This document shows, in pieces, positions 22,345 to 30,373 of a stretch of DNA of 34,726 nt. Source of the stretch: an uncultured Erysipelotrichaceae bacterium (GTDB lineage: Bacteria; Bacillota_I; Bacilli_A; RF39; UBA660); NCBI GenBank assembly GCA_902793315.1, contig CADBCT010000001.1, forward strand, positions 1-34,726. The letters run 5' to 3'. The notes under the pieces were generated by a model, which was not told the origin of the DNA, did not search any database, and saw only the letters and a program-made list of their open reading frames with translations. A program made the translations under genes and the position numbers. Every line of letters starts with the position of its first letter. Positions within the stretch are counted from its first letter, which is position 1.

Positions 22345-22920
22345 CTAATTAGTCTTTACATTTATCTCAAAAGTAAACTCACGATTTTCTGTAGATACTA
22401 TATAACTATCAGATAGCCAAGCTCTTAAAATTAATTTCTTGGTTTCATTGTTTTTTAATTCACCACTATACAATAATCTTGATCCTGGCAATTCATTTAA
22501 TGCAAGTAAATCAGTATATGTTGGGACAGAATTTTGATTATATCCTTCTAAAGGGTTATCTGCTTCATCAGTCAAATAGAATTTTATATAATTACCTCTA
22601 ACTTCATTTTTTAATTCTTTTTTTGTTATATATATTTGATATTTAACACTTTCTTTTAAATTGTTTTTAATATCGAATTCTTGATATCCTTGTATACCAT
22701 CTTCAGTACCTTTACCATCTAATTTCTTTCCTAATTCATCAGAAATAGGTAAATTGCTAGTAAGAGTAATTTCCTTAGAATTATAAAATTTTGTAGAAAT
22801 ACTTTTTTCTTTTATTGGAACATTTTGACTTTTAGCATGAAAAAAGATAAAAAAAGCAGCTATTAGAAACAAAATAATTAGTATGACTAAAAAAAATTGT
22901 TTTTGGCTCTTTTTTAACAT
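22345..22920 (-). CDS. Putative exported beta-sandwich protein, paralogue A of a pair
   Basis: No family recognised with confidence. The 191-residue product has a Lys-rich start, one span (about residues 9-28, FFLVILIILFLIAAFFIFF) and an exported domain. It parallels the next gene: LPISDELGKKLDGKG, KYQIYITKKELKNEVRGNYI followed by KFYLTDEA, LPGSRLLYSGELKNNETKKL and ILRAWLSDSYIV, ending in a beta-rich tail. The shared order of motifs shows an old tandem duplication. It lies 45 bp after tatD with no terminator between, so it may be read from tatD or from weak promoter-like boxes on the end of tatD. The ATG follows TTGGAGGAAAGAT. Confidence 0.8.
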   Translation of the reverse strand: MLKKSQKQFFLVILIILFLIAAFFIFFHAKSQNVPIKEKSISTKFYNSKEITLTSNLPISDELGKKLDGKGTEDGIQGYQEFDIKNNLKESVKYQIYITKKELKNEVRGNYIKFYLTDEADNPLEGYNQNSVPTYTDLLALNELPGSRLLYSGELKNNETKKLILRAWLSDSYIVSTENREFTFEINVKTN

Positions 22921-22964
22921 ATCTTTCCTCCAACCCTATTATTAATACTACGATATCATAAAAA

Positions 22965-23723
22965 CTACTTCAAGTCAAACAAAGTAACTGCATTATTAGT
23001 AGTAATTTCAGCGATTTTTTCAACTGGAATATTTAATATTTCTGATAGTTTATCAGCAATATAAGGAATATATTTAGAAGAATTCTTTTTTCCCCTTACT
23101 GGAACAGGAGCTAGATAAGGGGCATCAGTTTCTAAAACAATATTCTCAATACCAATAGCTTCTATTACTTTATATAAATTGCTATTTTTGAATGTTACTA
23201 CTCCACCTATTCCAATTTTATATCCGATAGAAACATATATTTTAGCTGTTTCAATACTTCCACTAAAGCAATGGATATCCCCAATAACCTGTGGAAATTC
23301 TTTTAGGATAGAAATTGTATCTTTTGTTGCATCTCTACTATGAATAACTACTGGTAAATTTAGTTTTTCAGCTAATTTCATTTGTTTTCTAAAAAAATCC
23401 TTTTGTAATTCTATATCTTCTTTTCCGTAATGATAATCTAATCCTATCTCTCCAATACCTTTTACTTTCGAATTATTTCTTATTTGATCTTCTAATAATT
23501 CTAAGTCCTTTGAAGTAATTATTTTCGCTTCACTTGGATGATAACCAATAGTTAAATAAACCTCTTGATATTTATCAGCTAAAGCTATTGACTCAACAAT
23601 TGTCTCCTTTGTACATCCCGATATAATAATTCTATTAACATTTTTTTCTTTATTTTCTTTAATTACTAAATCTATGTCATCATAATCCTCTTTAGATAAA
23701 TGACAATGTGTATCTATATACAT
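22965..23723 (-). CDS. tatD: TatD family metal-dependent deoxyribonuclease
   Basis: A TIM-barrel hydrolase of the TatD family (B. subtilis YabD), thought to act as a 3'-5' DNase or D-aminoacyl-tRNA deacylase. The 252-residue product has all the metal ligand motifs: DTHCHLS at the N-terminus, GIGEIGLDYHYG (about residues 89-100), VVIHSRDAT (about 124-132), GDIHCFSGS (about 148-156) and VLETDAPYLAP (about 197-207). It follows metG, as in B. subtilis. The ATG at 23723 follows AGGTGATTAT. Confidence 0.95.
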   Translation of the reverse strand: MYIDTHCHLSKEDYDDIDLVIKENKEKNVNRIIISGCTKETIVESIALADKYQEVYLTIGYHPSEAKIITSKDLELLEDQIRNNSKVKGIGEIGLDYHYGKEDIELQKDFFRKQMKLAEKLNLPVVIHSRDATKDTISILKEFPQVIGDIHCFSGSIETAKIYVSIGYKIGIGGVVTFKNSNLYKVIEAIGIENIVLETDAPYLAPVPVRGKKNSSKYIPYIADKLSEILNIPVEKIAEITTNNAVTLFDLK

Positions 23724-23748
23724 ATAATCACCTAAAATTATTATAGTA

Positions 23749-23774
23749 CAAAAAAAAGAAGATTGGTATCTTCT
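23749..23774 (-). terminator. Intrinsic terminator of metG
   Basis: Minus strand AGAAGAT-ACCA-ATCTTCT followed by TTTTTTTG. The hairpin begins within the metG stop codon. Confidence 0.9.
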
Positions 23775-25308
23775 ATTTTTCTTGAATTCTTAAAAATATA
23801 GGTTTAGGATCATTTAATTCATATTTGTTATCTTCTACAAACTTAAATTCTTTATTATTAATGTTTATTTGCTTTAAGATTTCTTCGCTAGTTCCTGGTA
23901 AGAATGGTTCCAATAAACTAGCACATACTCTAATAGATTCTAATAAGTTATAAAGAACTGTTTCTAAATTATCTTTTTCATTTTCATCTTTAGCTAAAAT
24001 CCATGGAGTAGTTTCATCAATATATTTATTGCTAGCTCTTAGAACTTCAAATATTTCACTGATTGCATCACTTATTTGTAACTCATCCATTTTTTTAGTT
24101 ACTTTTTCATCTAAAGTATTAATACTATTTATAAACTTTTCAGATAATTCATTACTTATTTTCTTATTAGTAACGTTTCCATCAAAATATTTTTTACCCA
24201 TTGAAATAGTTCTTTGTACCAAATTTCCTAAAACGTTTGCTAAGTCACCATTAATTCTTTCTATCAATAAATCTCTCGTGAATACTCCATCGTTAGCAAA
24301 TGGGATTTCATGTAAAAAATAATATCTTACTGCATCTACACCAAATTCTTCTACTAAGTCATCAGCATAAACAACATTACCTATTGATTTAGACATTTTA
24401 CCATCAGACATGATTAACCAAGGATGTCCAAATACTTGTTTTGGTAATGGTACCTCTAAACTCATTAAGAAGCATGGCCAATATATAGTATGAAATCTAA
24501 TAATATCTTTACCTATCAAATGAAGATCACATGGCCATTTATATTTAAATTCTTCGTTACCACCATCAGTATCATAACCAATATTAGTAATATAATTACT
24601 TAAGGCATCTAACCAAACATAAACTACATGCTTATCATCGAAATCTACTGGAATTCCCCATTTAAATGAAGTCCTTGATACACATAAATCTTGTAATCCT
24701 GGTTTGATAAAGTTATTCATCATTTCATTCTTACGAGATTCTGGTTGAATGAACTCTGGATGTTTCTCAATATGCTCTTCTAATTGCTTTTGATATTTAC
24801 TAAGTTTAAAGAAATATGCTTCTTCGCTCTTTCTTTCTACTTCTCTTCCACATTCTGGACATACTAGTTTACCTTCTTCATTTTCCACTACTTGACTATC
24901 AGTCCAAAAAGCTTCATCAGGAGTACAATACCATCCTTCGTATTTACCTAAATAAATATCTCCTTTATCATACATATACTTAAAAATATGTTGAATTACT
25001 TTTTCATGAGCTGGATCTGTAGTTCTAACAAATCTATCATAGCTGGTATTCATAATATCCCAAATACGTTTAATTTCAGTAGCTACTTCATCCACAAATT
25101 CCTGTGGAGTTTTACCTGCTTCTTTCGCTTTTAACTCAATTTTTTCTCCATGCTCATCAGTACCTGTCTGAAAATAAACATCATATCCTTTTAATCTTTT
25201 AAATCTAGCTATAGCATCAGCTAAAACAATCTCATAAGTATTACCTATATGAGGTTTTCCAGAAGTATATGCAATTGCGGTTGAAATGTAGTATTTTTCT
25301 TTTTCCAT
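23773..25308 (-). CDS. metG: Methionyl-tRNA synthetase, short form
   Basis: Class I synthetase charging both initiator and elongator tRNA-Met. The 511-residue product has YTSGKPHIGNTYE at the N-terminus (HIGH loop), a connective insert with WYCTPDEAFWT and LVCPECGREVER (Cys pattern of the Firmicutes form), WLDALSNYITNIG, and DGKMSKSIGNVV as the KMSKS loop near residues 298-309. It ends after the anticodon-binding helices and lacks the C-terminal tRNA-binding (EMAP-II-like) domain that makes B. subtilis MetS about 660 residues. It is controlled by the T-box leader just upstream. Confidence 0.98.
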   Translation of the reverse strand: MEKEKYYISTAIAYTSGKPHIGNTYEIVLADAIARFKRLKGYDVYFQTGTDEHGEKIELKAKEAGKTPQEFVDEVATEIKRIWDIMNTSYDRFVRTTDPAHEKVIQHIFKYMYDKGDIYLGKYEGWYCTPDEAFWTDSQVVENEEGKLVCPECGREVERKSEEAYFFKLSKYQKQLEEHIEKHPEFIQPESRKNEMMNNFIKPGLQDLCVSRTSFKWGIPVDFDDKHVVYVWLDALSNYITNIGYDTDGGNEEFKYKWPCDLHLIGKDIIRFHTIYWPCFLMSLEVPLPKQVFGHPWLIMSDGKMSKSIGNVVYADDLVEEFGVDAVRYYFLHEIPFANDGVFTRDLLIERINGDLANVLGNLVQRTISMGKKYFDGNVTNKKISNELSEKFINSINTLDEKVTKKMDELQISDAISEIFEVLRASNKYIDETTPWILAKDENEKDNLETVLYNLLESIRVCASLLEPFLPGTSEEILKQININNKEFKFVEDNKYELNDPKPIFLRIQEK

Positions 25309-25325
25309 TTTTATCCCTCCTAAAA

Positions 25326-25553
25326 TAAAAAAGCTATTATAAACATAAGGACGATTACTCGCGGTACCACCTTACTTTATAATAACTTTGTATTATACAC
25401 TTGAATAGTTAACGCTTATCTACGCCTATACCTACATATCGATATAGAAGTTCAGAAGCCATACTTATATACTAATTTAATACTCTTTTTCACCAACCGA
25501 GTTCTCTAAAATTAAATATTTTGTACATAAGCTCTTCATCAACACATTTCAAT
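25326..25553 (-). promoter_or_regulatory. T-box riboswitch controlling metG
   Basis: Fills the roughly 310-bp gap before metG. On the minus strand it has GATGAAGAGC (base of stem I), AGAGAACTCGGTTGGTGAAA (the conserved stem I features), a specifier ATG at 25460-25462 just before the closing GCTTC, and the T-box core AAGGTGGTACCGCG (core GGTGGTACC at 25363-25371). GTTATTATAAA, then TAAGG, can pair with CCTTA and TTTATAATAGC before TTTTTT, giving the terminator. Uncharged tRNA-Met should pair with the ATG specifier and the T-box bulge and favour the antiterminator, turning on metG. Confidence 0.95.
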
Positions 25554-25560
25554 ATGCACA

Positions 25561-25589
25561 ATCATAGCACACAATTTCTTCATAATCAA
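25561..25589 (-). promoter_or_regulatory. Promoter for the T-box-metG transcript
   Basis: TTGATT (25584-25589), a 17-bp spacer and TATGAT (25561-25566) on the minus strand. The predicted start, near 25554, is just before stem I of the T-box. Confidence 0.7.
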
Positions 25590-25598
25590 GGTAATGTA

Positions 25599-25622
25599 AC
25601 AAAAAAAGATGCAATGCATCTT
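25599..25622 (-). terminator. Intrinsic terminator after the unrecognised gene at 25622
   Basis: Minus strand AAGATGC-ATT-GCATCTT followed by TTTTTTG, touching the stop codon of the gene it ends. Confidence 0.92.
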
Positions 25623-26236
25623 TATTTCTTAGGTGTATATTTATATCTTTTGCCTGCTTCAATATTTGTAACTGTATTTAATATTTCTCCATCTGGACCT
25701 ATATATGCATAATCAATGAAAAATATGTCATATGAAGTTTTATCAATACCTAATTCTTTTAGTCTATCTTTATTTATAGTTTCAATTAGCTGCTTTGAAT
25801 CAGACATAATTTTTCTTATAAACTCTTTTGTTGATTCATTATTTGTTTTTGTATATATATTAGCAATATACTCTTCAAAACTTTCTTGGTCTGAGATACC
25901 CATAATATCTTCATAAAAATAATGTGTTTTTGTGTCTATTAAAATTTTTTCATTATCTTTGTCAGTGACAACCATTAAATCAGCTACTTCACGATAATCC
26001 CAAGCAAGATTATCCCTGTCTGTTTTTAATACTACATACTTACTATCTTCATCATAAGAACGTTGTGCGAAAGCATCATCTAAACCTTGTTTATATGAAT
26101 CATCAAGTAATTCAATATAGTGTTTTTTCACGTTGTTGATTTCATCATTTTGCATTTTTATTGCTACTCCCTCAATACCTGCTACAGCTATCGATATACC
26201 AAGCAAGCCTGTTAAAACTTTTTTTTCAAAATCCAT
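25622..26236 (-). CDS. Unrecognised membrane-anchored or secreted protein
   Basis: I do not recognise the family. The 204-residue product has an N-terminal hydrophobic segment (about residues 6-24, VLTGLLGISIAVAGIEGVA) that may be a signal anchor, then an acidic alpha/beta domain. Notable stretches are AWDYREVADLMVVTDKDNEK, LIDTKTHYFYEDIMGIS, a helical part and a C-terminal IDYAYIGPDGEILNTVTNIE. It has no obvious catalytic motif, Cys pair or repeats. The start is the ATG at 26236, nine bases after AGAGGGG; an upstream GTG in frame is ahead of that site. It is monocistronic, with a perfect-consensus promoter and strong terminator, so it may be well expressed. It sits between mfd and the metG T-box. 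Confidence 0.78.
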   Translation of the reverse strand: MDFEKKVLTGLLGISIAVAGIEGVAIKMQNDEINNVKKHYIELLDDSYKQGLDDAFAQRSYDEDSKYVVLKTDRDNLAWDYREVADLMVVTDKDNEKILIDTKTHYFYEDIMGISDQESFEEYIANIYTKTNNESTKEFIRKIMSDSKQLIETINKDRLKELGIDKTSYDIFFIDYAYIGPDGEILNTVTNIEAGKRYKYTPKK

Positions 26237-26268
26237 AATTTCAAACCCCTCTTTCAAAATGTGCACAA

Positions 26269-26297
26269 ATTATACCACAAAACCTTAGTTTTGTCAA
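26269..26297 (-). promoter_or_regulatory. Strong promoter for the unrecognised gene at 25622
   Basis: TTGACA (26292-26297), a 17-bp spacer and TATAAT (26269-26274) on the minus strand. The -10 is also extended (TGGTATAAT). It is, with the rplJ promoter, the best consensus match in the window. Confidence 0.88.
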
Positions 26298-26312
26298 TTT
26301 TTTCTTTTTATA

Positions 26313-26340
26313 TCAAAGAAAAAGAAGATCATAAATCTTC
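26313..26340 (-). terminator. Intrinsic terminator after the unrecognised gene at 26345
   Basis: Minus strand GAAGAT-TTATG-ATCTTC followed by TTTTTCTTT, just after the stop codon. Confidence 0.85.
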
Positions 26341-26344
26341 TATT

Positions 26345-27004
26345 TTATTCAAAATCATTAAGCAATCTGGAATTATTTAAACTAAATATATATCTTTCAG
26401 CTAACTCTTTAGTACTATTAATTAAAGTAGTATCTTTAACTAAAATTTTAATATCTATATTTTCTAATAATTGGTTTAAATAATTTTTCTTTAAATACTT
26501 AGTCATATCCTTAATAATTTTTTCTTTTAAACTTGAATCTACATTTTTAGGAAATATTTGCTCAATTTTTGCTAATATTTCTTCTTCTAAAGATTTTATC
26601 ACTTGTTCCTTAATAGTCTTTTTAATAATTTTATTTATTGCATTAAAATCTTTTTTATTGATTTTTATTATTTCATTATCCTTTAATTTTACTGCATTTA
26701 CTTTATCAGATAATTCATTTATTCTAATTTCTTTTAATTCTTTACTTAGTTTTAAAATATCTTTACGATATTTATCAATTTTTTCATTTAATTCTTCACT
26801 ATTTAAAACTATTTTATTTTTCTTAGCCATAGATAAGAATTTGCTTTGAATTAAGTCCATTGAATCTAATGGTGGTTTTCTAATTAAAGACATAATATCA
26901 TCATCTACTAACGAGTTTGTATTATTTTTAATAACCTCAATAATTGTATTTTTGTAATTTACAATATGTTGGTTTCTTATGTCCTTTTTACTATTATTCT
27001 GCAT
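26345..27004 (-). CDS. Unrecognised Lys-rich helical protein
   Basis: No family recognised. The 219-residue product has no membrane segment or signal peptide. It is rich in Lys, Ile, Asn and Glu with heptad-like spacing, suggesting coiled coil through about residues 70-180 (EELNEKIDKYRKDILKLSKE; IIKKTIKEQVIKSLEEEILA). It could be a cytoplasmic scaffold or a nucleic-acid-associated protein, but nothing in sequence decides. The ATG at 27004 lies nine bases after AGGAG; a TTG directly on that site is rejected. It directly follows mfd, where B. subtilis has spoVT and other Bacilli have different genes. It has a promoter on the end of mfd. Confidence 0.75.
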   Translation of the reverse strand: MQNNSKKDIRNQHIVNYKNTIIEVIKNNTNSLVDDDIMSLIRKPPLDSMDLIQSKFLSMAKKNKIVLNSEELNEKIDKYRKDILKLSKELKEIRINELSDKVNAVKLKDNEIIKINKKDFNAINKIIKKTIKEQVIKSLEEEILAKIEQIFPKNVDSSLKEKIIKDMTKYLKKNYLNQLLENIDIKILVKDTTLINSTKELAERYIFSLNNSRLLNDFE

Positions 27005-27027
27005 TGTACCCAACTCCTAGCATATTA

Positions 27028-27056
27028 ACTATATCAATTTCCTTCTTTTTTATCAA
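27028..27056 (-). promoter_or_regulatory. Candidate promoter for the Lys-rich helical protein gene
   Basis: TTGATA (27051-27056), a 17-bp spacer and TATAGT (27028-27033) on the minus strand, overlapping the last codons and stop of mfd. Confidence 0.55.
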
Positions 27057-30000
27057 TAATATTTCCAAATTTGACATCAATTTTATTAAGTAAATCGACA
27101 AGATAATAGATAGGATGTTTTTCCAACTTAATAATATCTAGAATAATGATTAAATTAGTCCCTTTACTTTTAAATCTAAACATATTAGTCACTTCAAAAG
27201 CATCCATGAATATTTCTTCAGTATCTATTTTAGAAACAACTTCTTCTGGAAATACTAATTCAATAGAATTCTTATTTTGGTGAATATTACTAATTTTTAA
27301 TTTCTTAGCTAGTTTTTCAAACCATTCTTCATACATATAAACTATTAAATCTTCATCTAGTTTACCAAAACGATCTTCTAATTCTGCTTTAATTTCATTA
27401 AATTTATTTTCACTGTCTATTGAATTAATCTTCTTATGAATTTCAATCTTTAATTCTTCATCGGATACGTAATTATCATCAATATGCGTAGTTACTTCAA
27501 TTAATGGTTTAAAACTATCTGTTTCCTCTTCCTCTTCTTCTGTTATTCCGGTATTAATCTTTTCTACCTCTTCATTTAATATTTTCAAATATAAATCAAT
27601 TCCTACACTGTCAATAAATCCAGCTTGTTCACTACCTAAGATATCTCCTGCTCCTCTTATTGATAAATCACGTGTAGCAATAGAGAATCCACTACCTAAT
27701 TCAGTAAATTCTTTAATTACATTTAATCTCTTAACAGCTGTTTCTGTAAGACTCTTAAATGGTTGATACATAAGATATGCATAAGCAAACTTATCACTTC
27801 TACCTACTCTTCCTCTAATTTGATATAACTGACTAAGACCAAATCTATCAGCATCCATGATAATTAGAGTATTAACATTAGGTATATCAATTCCTGTTTC
27901 TATAATAGTTGTACAAATTAAAATATCATATTCATAATTAACAAATTTATAAATAGTATCCTCTAATTCTGTTTTATTCATTTGTCCATGAGCAATACAT
28001 ATTCTAGCATCAGGAACTATATTATGAATTCTAGCTGCAAACTCTTTGATTGATTGAACACGATTGTATAAGATAAAAACTTGTCCTTCTCTAGATAATT
28101 CTTTATATATTGCTTCTCTTAGAATTTGTTTGTTTTCTTCTACTACATAAGTTTGGATAGGATAACGATTAATTGGTGGGGTTTCTATTAAAGATAAACT
28201 TCTTATTCCTACTAAAGACATTTGTAAGGTCCTAGGAATTGGCGTAGCTGTAAGCGTTAAGACATCTATATTAGTTTTATATTCTTTTATTTTTTCTTTA
28301 TGAGCAACACCAAATCTTTGTTCTTCATCAATTATTAATAATCCTAAATCTTTTAATTTAATATCATCACTTAATAATCTATGGGTACCAATAACCATAT
28401 CAATAGTTCCTTCTTTTAAACCAGTAACAATTCTATTTACTTCTTTAGGGGTAGTAAATCTATTTAATAAAGCTATATTAACTGGGAAATTTTGAAATCT
28501 CGTTAAAGCATTATCATAATGTTGTTTAGAAAGAATTGTTGTTGGACAAAGGAATAATACCTGTTTAGAATCTAAAATTGATTTAAATGCTGCAACAAAA
28601 GCAACCTCTGTCTTACCAAAACCAACATCACCACATAATAATCTATCCATTGGAACAGATGACTCCATATCTTCCTTTATTTGAGCAATCGCCCTTTTTT
28701 GATCAATTGTTAAATCATGTTGAAAATCATTTTCAAAATCTATTGATAAATCACAATCGGGTGAAAAAGCAAATCCTTTTCTAGATTCTCTTTCAGCATA
28801 CAATTTAATTAGTCTTTCTGCTATATCAGTAACTTTAGTACGTATACGTGCTTTAGTTTTTTGCCATTCAGTACCACCTAACTTATTAAGTTTAGGTTTT
28901 ACTCCTTCTCTACCAGAGAATTTTGTTAAATATTCAATTTTTTCTACTGGAATATATATTTTATCAGTGCCTTGATATAGTATTTCTAAATAATCCTTAG
29001 TTATATCATTTAATGTAAGCGTTTTAATACCATTATAGATACCAATACCATGAATATTATGAACTACATAATCTCCTACAGATAATTTGTTAAGATCATC
29101 TATAGTAGCAGAATATTTATACTTAGTAGTATATTTGTTCTTTTTCTCTATATTTTTAAACAGTTCATTTGCTGTTAAAACAACAAAGTCTTTATAGATA
29201 AAACCTTTTGTTAATTCATTTTCAATAATATTTACTTGATTTAGTTTAATATTATCAAAATAACTATCTACTAATTTCATATTTAAATGTTTTTTAATAC
29301 TTCTAATTTGATATTTCTTTAAACATATTAAAACCGTCTTATTATCATTTATTTGCTTATTAATAAACTCATTAATTCTTTCACTATTTTCACCAAAATT
29401 ATTAATTGTTTTTACATTCAAATCATACATTTTAGATACATTATCATTAGCACTTAAATTATTTAATGAATAATAATAAATTGGATACTCTACATCTAAT
29501 TTATTAAATTCATGCATATAATTACCTTTAAATTCAATATCTTTTTCACGTCTAAATTCAATAGTTTCTTCTAAAATATTTAAGTAACTTGTTTCTAATT
29601 GTTCATAATCTTTGAATATAGTAATACAATTTTCTAAATAATTACTAATATTTGTAATTTTTTCATAGTTTGGAAGATACTTTTGTTTGTTAAACTGTTC
29701 TTCTAATACATTTTTTGTAGTTAAAAACTCCGAAAAAGGTCTGATAATTACTTTTTTTGATTCGGAAATAGATTTTTGATTATCTGGATCAAAATATCTA
29801 ATAGATTCTATTTCATCATCAAAAAATTCAATTCTTATTGGATTATCTTCAGCAATTGGAAAGATATCTACAATATATCCCCTACTTGCAAATTCACCAG
29901 TCTTATTAACTATAGTATCCCTAGTATATCCAATAGATACTAATTTATTAATCAAAGATTTTGGCTCAATTGTGTTACCTACTTCTAAAGAAATAATACT

Positions 30001-30369
30001 TTTTTGATAATCCTCTTTTAATGGTAAAAATCTTAAATAACCTGTTAAATTAGTAATAACAATACTATTATCATTTTCTAATATTTTATTAATTGTTTCT
30101 AATCTATTAATCATTAAATCTGGAGAAATAGCTAGAGCTTCACTAGTTAAAAAGTCATCCATTGGAAATAAATATGTATTTTTATGATAGTCTATTAAAG
30201 AATTATATAGTTTATTAGCTTCATAAATACTATTTACTACCATTAAAATGTTCTTATTTGTTTCTCTACTAATCTTGTTTAAAAACAAACAAAAAAATTC
30301 ATCGATAGTATTATATATACCCATGCTTTTTTTGATTTCAATATTCATAAGTTGTTCAAAAAAATTCAT
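27034..30369 (-). CDS. mfd: Transcription-repair coupling factor Mfd
   Basis: Mfd removes RNA polymerase stalled at DNA lesions and recruits UvrA. The 1111-residue product has the full layout: a UvrB-like N-terminal region (residues about 1-350; FLTSEALAISPDLMINRLET and GEFASRGYIVDIFPI), the polymerase-interacting CarD-like domain near 425-480 (VGDYVVHNIHGIGIYNG), the superfamily 2 helicase with motif I CGDVGFGKTEVA near 580, DEEQ box LIIDEEQRFG near 678, the TRG-type motif TATPIPRTLQMSLVGIRSLS, QIRGRVGRS and the C-terminal UvrA-masking domain. It begins 4 bp after pth. The pth-mfd pair is the same as in B. subtilis but sits between rsmI and metG here. Confidence 0.98.
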   Translation of the reverse strand: MNFFEQLMNIEIKKSMGIYNTIDEFFCLFLNKISRETNKNILMVVNSIYEANKLYNSLIDYHKNTYLFPMDDFLTSEALAISPDLMINRLETINKILENDNSIVITNLTGYLRFLPLKEDYQKSIISLEVGNTIEPKSLINKLVSIGYTRDTIVNKTGEFASRGYIVDIFPIAEDNPIRIEFFDDEIESIRYFDPDNQKSISESKKVIIRPFSEFLTTKNVLEEQFNKQKYLPNYEKITNISNYLENCITIFKDYEQLETSYLNILEETIEFRREKDIEFKGNYMHEFNKLDVEYPIYYYSLNNLSANDNVSKMYDLNVKTINNFGENSERINEFINKQINDNKTVLICLKKYQIRSIKKHLNMKLVDSYFDNIKLNQVNIIENELTKGFIYKDFVVLTANELFKNIEKKNKYTTKYKYSATIDDLNKLSVGDYVVHNIHGIGIYNGIKTLTLNDITKDYLEILYQGTDKIYIPVEKIEYLTKFSGREGVKPKLNKLGGTEWQKTKARIRTKVTDIAERLIKLYAERESRKGFAFSPDCDLSIDFENDFQHDLTIDQKRAIAQIKEDMESSVPMDRLLCGDVGFGKTEVAFVAAFKSILDSKQVLFLCPTTILSKQHYDNALTRFQNFPVNIALLNRFTTPKEVNRIVTGLKEGTIDMVIGTHRLLSDDIKLKDLGLLIIDEEQRFGVAHKEKIKEYKTNIDVLTLTATPIPRTLQMSLVGIRSLSLIETPPINRYPIQTYVVEENKQILREAIYKELSREGQVFILYNRVQSIKEFAARIHNIVPDARICIAHGQMNKTELEDTIYKFVNYEYDILICTTIIETGIDIPNVNTLIIMDADRFGLSQLYQIRGRVGRSDKFAYAYLMYQPFKSLTETAVKRLNVIKEFTELGSGFSIATRDLSIRGAGDILGSEQAGFIDSVGIDLYLKILNEEVEKINTGITEEEEEETDSFKPLIEVTTHIDDNYVSDEELKIEIHKKINSIDSENKFNEIKAELEDRFGKLDEDLIVYMYEEWFEKLAKKLKISNIHQNKNSIELVFPEEVVSKIDTEEIFMDAFEVTNMFRFKSKGTNLIIILDIIKLEKHPIYYLVDLLNKIDVKFGNIIDKKEGN

Positions 30370-30373
30370 ACTA

